A stretch of DNA of 8,581 nucleotides. Origin: Verrucomicrobiales bacterium (GTDB taxonomy: Bacteria > Verrucomicrobiota > Verrucomicrobiia > Limisphaerales > UBA9464). Below are positions 5,275 through 8,581 of the stretch, one piece after another; the first letter of the stretch is position 1, and each line of letters begins with the position of its first letter. The notes under the pieces were generated by a model. That model was not told the DNA's origin. It saw nothing but the letters and a program-made list of their open reading frames with translations, and did not search any database. A program made the translations under genes and the position numbers. The stretch lies in the NCBI GenBank assembly GCA_003445095.1, contig DLVS01000538.1:1-8581 (forward strand), read 5' to 3'.

Positions 5275-5619
5275 ATGAACATAAGACTTTTCTATCTACC
5301 CGTTGTCGCGGCCGCCTTATCGGCGGGCTGCCAGCATCGTGTTCCAAAGTCCGAACTCGACATTCGCCTTACCAGCGCCACGCCCGTCGGATTTTCAGGA
5401 ACGGTTTGGATCGACGGAAAGGAACAGCCCCTCGAAGGGAAGACTCCCGCGGAACTCAAGGTCCAAGCACACACCGTCAGGTATCAGGTCAGGCAGTCGG
5501 CCGATAATGGTACCCTAACGGTTGAGGTGCACCAAAAGCATCACCCGAATCAACTGACCCGGGTTGCGGCCAGCACCGGGCCAAACACCGTCGCCCAAGA
5601 TTCCCTCGTGTTCGAGTAA
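5275..5619 (+). CDS. Small lipoprotein of unknown function, last gene of the lpoB cluster
   Basis: The 114-residue product starts MNIRLFYLPVVAAALSAGC, a lipoprotein signal with Cys19 in the same LSAGC context as the YcfL-like neighbour and Gln at +2. The mature part (20-114) looks all-beta: LDIRLTSATPVGFSGTVWID (28-47), then GKTPAELKVQ (55-64) and TLTVEVHQKH (80-89). The 'VWIDG...GKTPAEL' arrangement recalls PEGA-like surface repeats, but the match is weak and I assign no family. It starts 8 bases after the previous stop. The longer frame that opens at 5161 only overlaps ycfL and is not used. Four lipoproteins in a row suggest one envelope complex. Confidence 0.85.
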   Translation: MNIRLFYLPVVAAALSAGCQHRVPKSELDIRLTSATPVGFSGTVWIDGKEQPLEGKTPAELKVQAHTVRYQVRQSADNGTLTVEVHQKHHPNQLTRVAASTGPNTVAQDSLVFE

Positions 5620-5623
5620 CGGT

Positions 5624-5641
5624 GGGCTCTCGCGGGAGCCC
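5624..5641 (+). other. Stem-loop after the lipoprotein operon
   Basis: GGGCTC (5624-5629) pairs with GAGCCC (5636-5641) and a T-G wobble can extend the stem by one pair. No T-run follows, so it is not a classical intrinsic terminator. It may stabilise the 3' end of the lipoprotein message or sit in the kdsB leader. Confidence 0.45.
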
Positions 5642-5665
5642 CGCTGACTGACCGGTCGTTAGTCC

Positions 5666-5670
5666 AGGAG
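5666..5670 (+). promoter_or_regulatory. Ribosome binding site of kdsB
   Basis: AGGAG lies only 3 bases before the ATG at 5674, closer than usual. It is the only good Shine-Dalgarno on the plus-strand half of the window. Confidence 0.6.
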
Positions 5671-5673
5671 CCA

Positions 5674-6423
5674 ATGCGCATCCTCGGAGTCATTCCAGCG
5701 CGGTTCGCTTCAACGCGGTTTCCGGGGAAACCGCTGCGCCTGATTGCGGGACGCCCGCTCATTCAACGGGTCATCGAGCGCTGTCAGCAAGCGTCGCGGC
5801 TCGCTGAGGTTGTCGTTGCTACTGACGATCCACGCATTGCTGAAGTGGCAGGTCGATTTGCGCCGGTGGAGATGACGCGGCCGGAGCATCCGAGCGGCAC
5901 GGATCGAATCGCCGAGGTGGTCACCCGTCGTCAGTGTGATGCGGTGGTGAATGTTCAAGGCGACGAACCACTCATGGATCCGGCGATTATCGATGCCGTG
6001 GCGGACCTGCTCGATGTCTTCGAAATGTCCACTGCCGCCACGCCGCTCGGCGACCCGCTGGCCTATGAGAATCCCAACGTCGTCAAAGTCGTTTGCGCCG
6101 CCGATGGACGCGCCCTGTATTTCTCCCGGCGCACTATTCCCTATCTGCGCGATTATGCCGGGCAACCTGCGAACCAACAACTCGCCGCCTTTCCATTCTT
6201 GAAGCATCTGGGAATCTATGGGTATCGCCGCGCAGCACTCTTGCGCCTGGTTCAATATCCCGTTTCCAGTCTCGAAGCCGCCGAACGACTCGAACAACTG
6301 CGCGCCCTCGAAAATGGAATGGCGATCGGCGTAGCCCGCGTCGCGCATGACAGCGTCGGGGTTGATCTCCCGGAAGATGTCGTGCGGGTAGAATCCTTGC
6401 TCAAGGCGGCAGGTTTGCCGTAG
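5674..6423 (+). CDS. kdsB: KdsB, 3-deoxy-manno-octulosonate cytidylyltransferase (CMP-KDO synthetase)
   Basis: KdsB activates KDO with CTP to give CMP-KDO, the donor for the inner core of lipopolysaccharide, in the cytoplasm. The 249-residue protein is the usual length. It shows the nucleotide-binding IPARFASTRFPGKPL (7-21), VATDD (48-52), the substrate motif MTRPEHPSGTDRIAEV (67-82), the metal-binding NVQGDEP (93-99, Asp97), and NPNVVKVV (133-140). These are followed by ALYFSRRTIPY (147-157), KHLGIYGYR (177-185), LEAAERLEQLR (200-210) and GVDLPEDV (229-236) with the second metal-binding Asp231. It follows the lipoprotein operon by 54 bases and precedes ligA by 11. It shows that the host makes KDO-containing LPS. 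Confidence 0.98.
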   Translation: MRILGVIPARFASTRFPGKPLRLIAGRPLIQRVIERCQQASRLAEVVVATDDPRIAEVAGRFAPVEMTRPEHPSGTDRIAEVVTRRQCDAVVNVQGDEPLMDPAIIDAVADLLDVFEMSTAATPLGDPLAYENPNVVKVVCAADGRALYFSRRTIPYLRDYAGQPANQQLAAFPFLKHLGIYGYRRAALLRLVQYPVSSLEAAERLEQLRALENGMAIGVARVAHDSVGVDLPEDVVRVESLLKAAGLP

Positions 6424-6434
6424 TGGTTTGGTGC

Positions 6435-8581
6435 ATGACCCTGTCCTCCGCCCACAAGCGTCACGCCGAACTCGCGGCCGAAATCCGGCGGCATGACCAC
6501 GCCTATTACGTGCTTGCCGCGCCGGTTATTAGTGATTTCGAGTACGATCAACATTATCGCGAGCTGCAAGAACTCGAGCGGCAGTTCCCCGCACTCGCAA
6601 CCCCAGAGTCGCCCACCCAACGCGTGGGCGGCGCGCCGACCGAAGGCTTCAGGCGAGTCCGCCATCTTCAGCCCATGCTTTCGCTGGAGAAGATTGACGC
6701 GGCCGAACACCCGACTTCCGCCGAGCAGGCAGACCCGGCCATTCGCAATCGGCAACAGGACGAGCAGACTTTGCCTCGCCTCCGGGAATTTGACCGAGCT
6801 ATTCGGAAGCAATTGCAGCGGGAGCGGGTGTCTTACGTGATGGAGCCGAAAGTCGACGGAGTATCCCTCAGCGTCCATTACCGCGACGGCAAACTCGCCT
6901 TGGGCGTAACTCGCGGTGATGGGCAATGGGGTGATGATATCACGGCGAATTTGCGCACCGTCCGTGCGATTCCGTTGGAGCTAACGATGAAATCACCGCC
7001 GGCACTCCTAGAGGTACGCGGGGAGGCGTACATCGCCACGAAGGACTTTGATGCGCTCAACGCCAGGCTGGTTGCGGCCGGCGAAAAGCCATTTCCCAAT
7101 GCACGGAATGCCACTGCCGGCACATTGAAACAACTGGACCCCCGCTTGGTTGCCCACCGACCCATCAGTGCTGTTTTTTATGCCGTCGGCGCCTGTGACG
7201 GGATCGAGTTCGAAACTCAGGCGGAGATGTTGAAGGCACTTCCCGAAATGGGCCTACCAACTCAGCGCCGCTGGTGGCGCTGTGAGGACATCGAGGAAGT
7301 TCTCCGGGTTTATGCCGAGGAAGTCGTCGCCCTCTACAACGAGACTCGAGATCTGCGCCGCCAGATGCCTTACGAAATTGATGGCATCGTACTTAAGGTG
7401 GATCGAATCGCTGACTGGGCGCGCATTCCGGCCAAAACTCGATCACCGGGATATGCCATCGTCCACAAACCGATTCCGTGGATCACTCCCGCAGAGACAA
7501 TCCTTCGTGACATCACCGTCCAAGTAGGACGGACCGGCGTGCTAACGCCCGTAGCTGAGCTCCAGCCAGTTTTCGTCCAAGGATCCACCGTCGCCCGCGC
7601 GACACTTCACAACGAAGACGAGATCCGCCGCAAAGACATCCGAATCGGCGATACGGTAGTCGTTCGCAAAGCGGGCATGGTCATTCCGGAAGTGGTCGAA
7701 GTCGTGAAGGCGCGCCGACCGGCTGGCCTGCCGCCGTTTGATTTGGTCGCGCACATTGGCGGCAGTTGCCCCGCCTGCGGTGGGCCGATTGCGAAGGATC
7801 GGGTTTCCGCCAGTGGGGCGGACGAAGTCGCCTGGCGCTGTCAAAACGTGGCAAGCTGCCCAGCGCAACTGATGCGGCGGGTCGAATACTTTGCCCAACG
7901 CAAAGCTCTCGATATTGAGTCGCTGGGTGGAATTGTAGCGGAAAAATTGGTTGAACGCGGGCTGGTCAAAGAGCCCCTCGATCTTTTCGATCTCCGCTTG
8001 GAGCGGCTCGCCCAACTCAACTTGGGGACTGACGATGAGCCGCGGGTCTTCGGTGAGAAGAACGCCGCCAAAGTCATCGAAGCATTGGAACGCGCGAAAG
8101 CGGCGCCGCTTCATCGTTGGATTCATGCGCTGGCGATTCCCGAAATTGGCGAACAAACCGCGTGGCAATTGGCACAGGTGCATCCGTCGCTGGAGGCACT
8201 CGCGACGTCACCGCTTTTACGCGACATCGGCGAGCTGGCGGCGAAGAAGACTGAACGCGACGCGATCTCGCCGAAGTCCCGCAAGAACCCGCCGCAGAAT
8301 CCCGCCGAACTCGAGGAGCGGACGAAACGCCATCGCGAGCTAGCGACGGAAATTGCCGAAATTGAGGCACGCCTTGACCAAGGTGGGATGCGCACTCGCT
8401 TGGCTGAAGTGGGCCCAGTCGCCTCGGCGGCGGTGTTGGATTTCTTCGCTTCGGCTACCGGGAAACACGTTCTGGAACGGCTCCAAAAATTGGGGATCCG
8501 GCCGCAGGGTGCGGCGGCAGCGGCGGAAACTCCCGGCGCGGTCAGCCACCCACTAGCGGGAAAGACGTTCGTACTCACGGG
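6435..8581 (+). CDS. ligA: LigA, NAD-dependent DNA ligase, 3' end missing at window edge
   Basis: LigA seals nicks in replication and repair using NAD+. An open frame of 715 codons runs to the last base without a stop. Order of parts: NAD-binding Ia domain (HDHAYYVLAAPVISDFEYDQ); adenylation domain with catalytic Lys139 in EPKVDG, Asp141, Glu197 in VRGE, Asp316 and Lys321 in EIDGIVLKV and Lys345; OB fold with QVGRTGVLTPVAELQPV; a zinc finger with Cys445, Cys448, Cys469 and Cys475; helix-hairpin-helix repeats (from about 480); and the first residues of BRCT (HPLAGKTFVLT). It is about 110 residues longer than E. coli LigA at this point. There is an insert of about 22 residues between 88 and 116, and a charged coiled-coil-like insert at about 600-658 before the last HhH. 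The common PRWA block reads PGYA (338-341). The start is the ATG at 6435; an in-frame GTG at 6423 overlapping the kdsB stop is possible. No Shine-Dalgarno is visible. Confidence 0.98.
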   Translation, partial: MTLSSAHKRHAELAAEIRRHDHAYYVLAAPVISDFEYDQHYRELQELERQFPALATPESPTQRVGGAPTEGFRRVRHLQPMLSLEKIDAAEHPTSAEQADPAIRNRQQDEQTLPRLREFDRAIRKQLQRERVSYVMEPKVDGVSLSVHYRDGKLALGVTRGDGQWGDDITANLRTVRAIPLELTMKSPPALLEVRGEAYIATKDFDALNARLVAAGEKPFPNARNATAGTLKQLDPRLVAHRPISAVFYAVGACDGIEFETQAEMLKALPEMGLPTQRRWWRCEDIEEVLRVYAEEVVALYNETRDLRRQMPYEIDGIVLKVDRIADWARIPAKTRSPGYAIVHKPIPWITPAETILRDITVQVGRTGVLTPVAELQPVFVQGSTVARATLHNEDEIRRKDIRIGDTVVVRKAGMVIPEVVEVVKARRPAGLPPFDLVAHIGGSCPACGGPIAKDRVSASGADEVAWRCQNVASCPAQLMRRVEYFAQRKALDIESLGGIVAEKLVERGLVKEPLDLFDLRLERLAQLNLGTDDEPRVFGEKNAAKVIEALERAKAAPLHRWIHALAIPEIGEQTAWQLAQVHPSLEALATSPLLRDIGELAAKKTERDAISPKSRKNPPQNPAELEERTKRHRELATEIAEIEARLDQGGMRTRLAEVGPVASAAVLDFFASATGKHVLERLQKLGIRPQGAAAAAETPGAVSHPLAGKTFVLT

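Noticed and set aside
5624..5641. Rho-independent terminator after the lipoprotein operon
   Set aside because: The stem is good but no T-run follows on either strand, so I list it only as a stem-loop. Transcription may continue into kdsB.
6252..6926. Long minus-strand frame opposite kdsB and ligA
   Set aside because: It lies antisense to two certain genes, has no recognisable domain, and is typical of shadow frames in GC-rich DNA.
1..8581. Mobile element, CRISPR array, prophage or defence system
   Set aside because: I saw no transposase or integrase motifs, no regularly spaced direct repeats, no terminal inverted repeats and no defence-type domains. Every long gene fits housekeeping or envelope functions.

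Overview
The window is a stretch of bacterial chromosome, moderately GC-rich, packed with housekeeping and cell-envelope genes. A KDO-activating enzyme (kdsB), an LpoB-type activator of peptidoglycan synthesis and four lipoproteins with outer-membrane-type sorting signals point to a Gram-negative cell with LPS and peptidoglycan. Shine-Dalgarno sequences are weak or absent before most genes. The gene mix would suit Verrucomicrobiota or a related PVC lineage, but that placement is an inference, not something the sequence proves. I see no transposase, integrase, CRISPR array, tRNA or rRNA.

Left part, minus strand (1-2974). Reading in the direction of transcription, a small gene for a coiled-coil plus winged-helix-like protein (2573-2911) has its own promoter and a terminator. 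It is followed by the tight operon hisF - DUF486 membrane protein - hisI - moaE (2495 down to 495). Next comes a short independent unit: a promoter at 450-477, a 39-codon ORF and a strong intrinsic terminator at 251-287. Last is the start of a gene that leaves the window at base 1 and appears to carry a one-base frameshift.

Right part, plus strand (3073-8581). A promoter overlapping a small dyad leads into four consecutive lipoprotein genes: an lpoB-like gene, a 370-residue TPR-like lipoprotein, a YcfL-like (DUF1425) lipoprotein and a 114-residue unknown. They overlap or lie only 7-8 bases apart and probably form an outer-membrane module linked to peptidoglycan synthesis. They are followed by kdsB (CMP-KDO synthetase) and ligA (NAD-dependent DNA ligase). 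ligA runs off the right edge at the start of its BRCT domain.

The points most worth a second look are: the promoter-ORF-terminator unit at 251-477; a shared promoter layout (16-base spacer, -10 box ending 9-14 bases before the ATG) that suggests leaderless or near-leaderless mRNAs; the four-lipoprotein LpoB cluster; a DUF486 membrane protein translationally coupled to hisF; a LigA enlarged by two insertions; and the frameshift at the left edge. I see no obvious new defence or mobile system.
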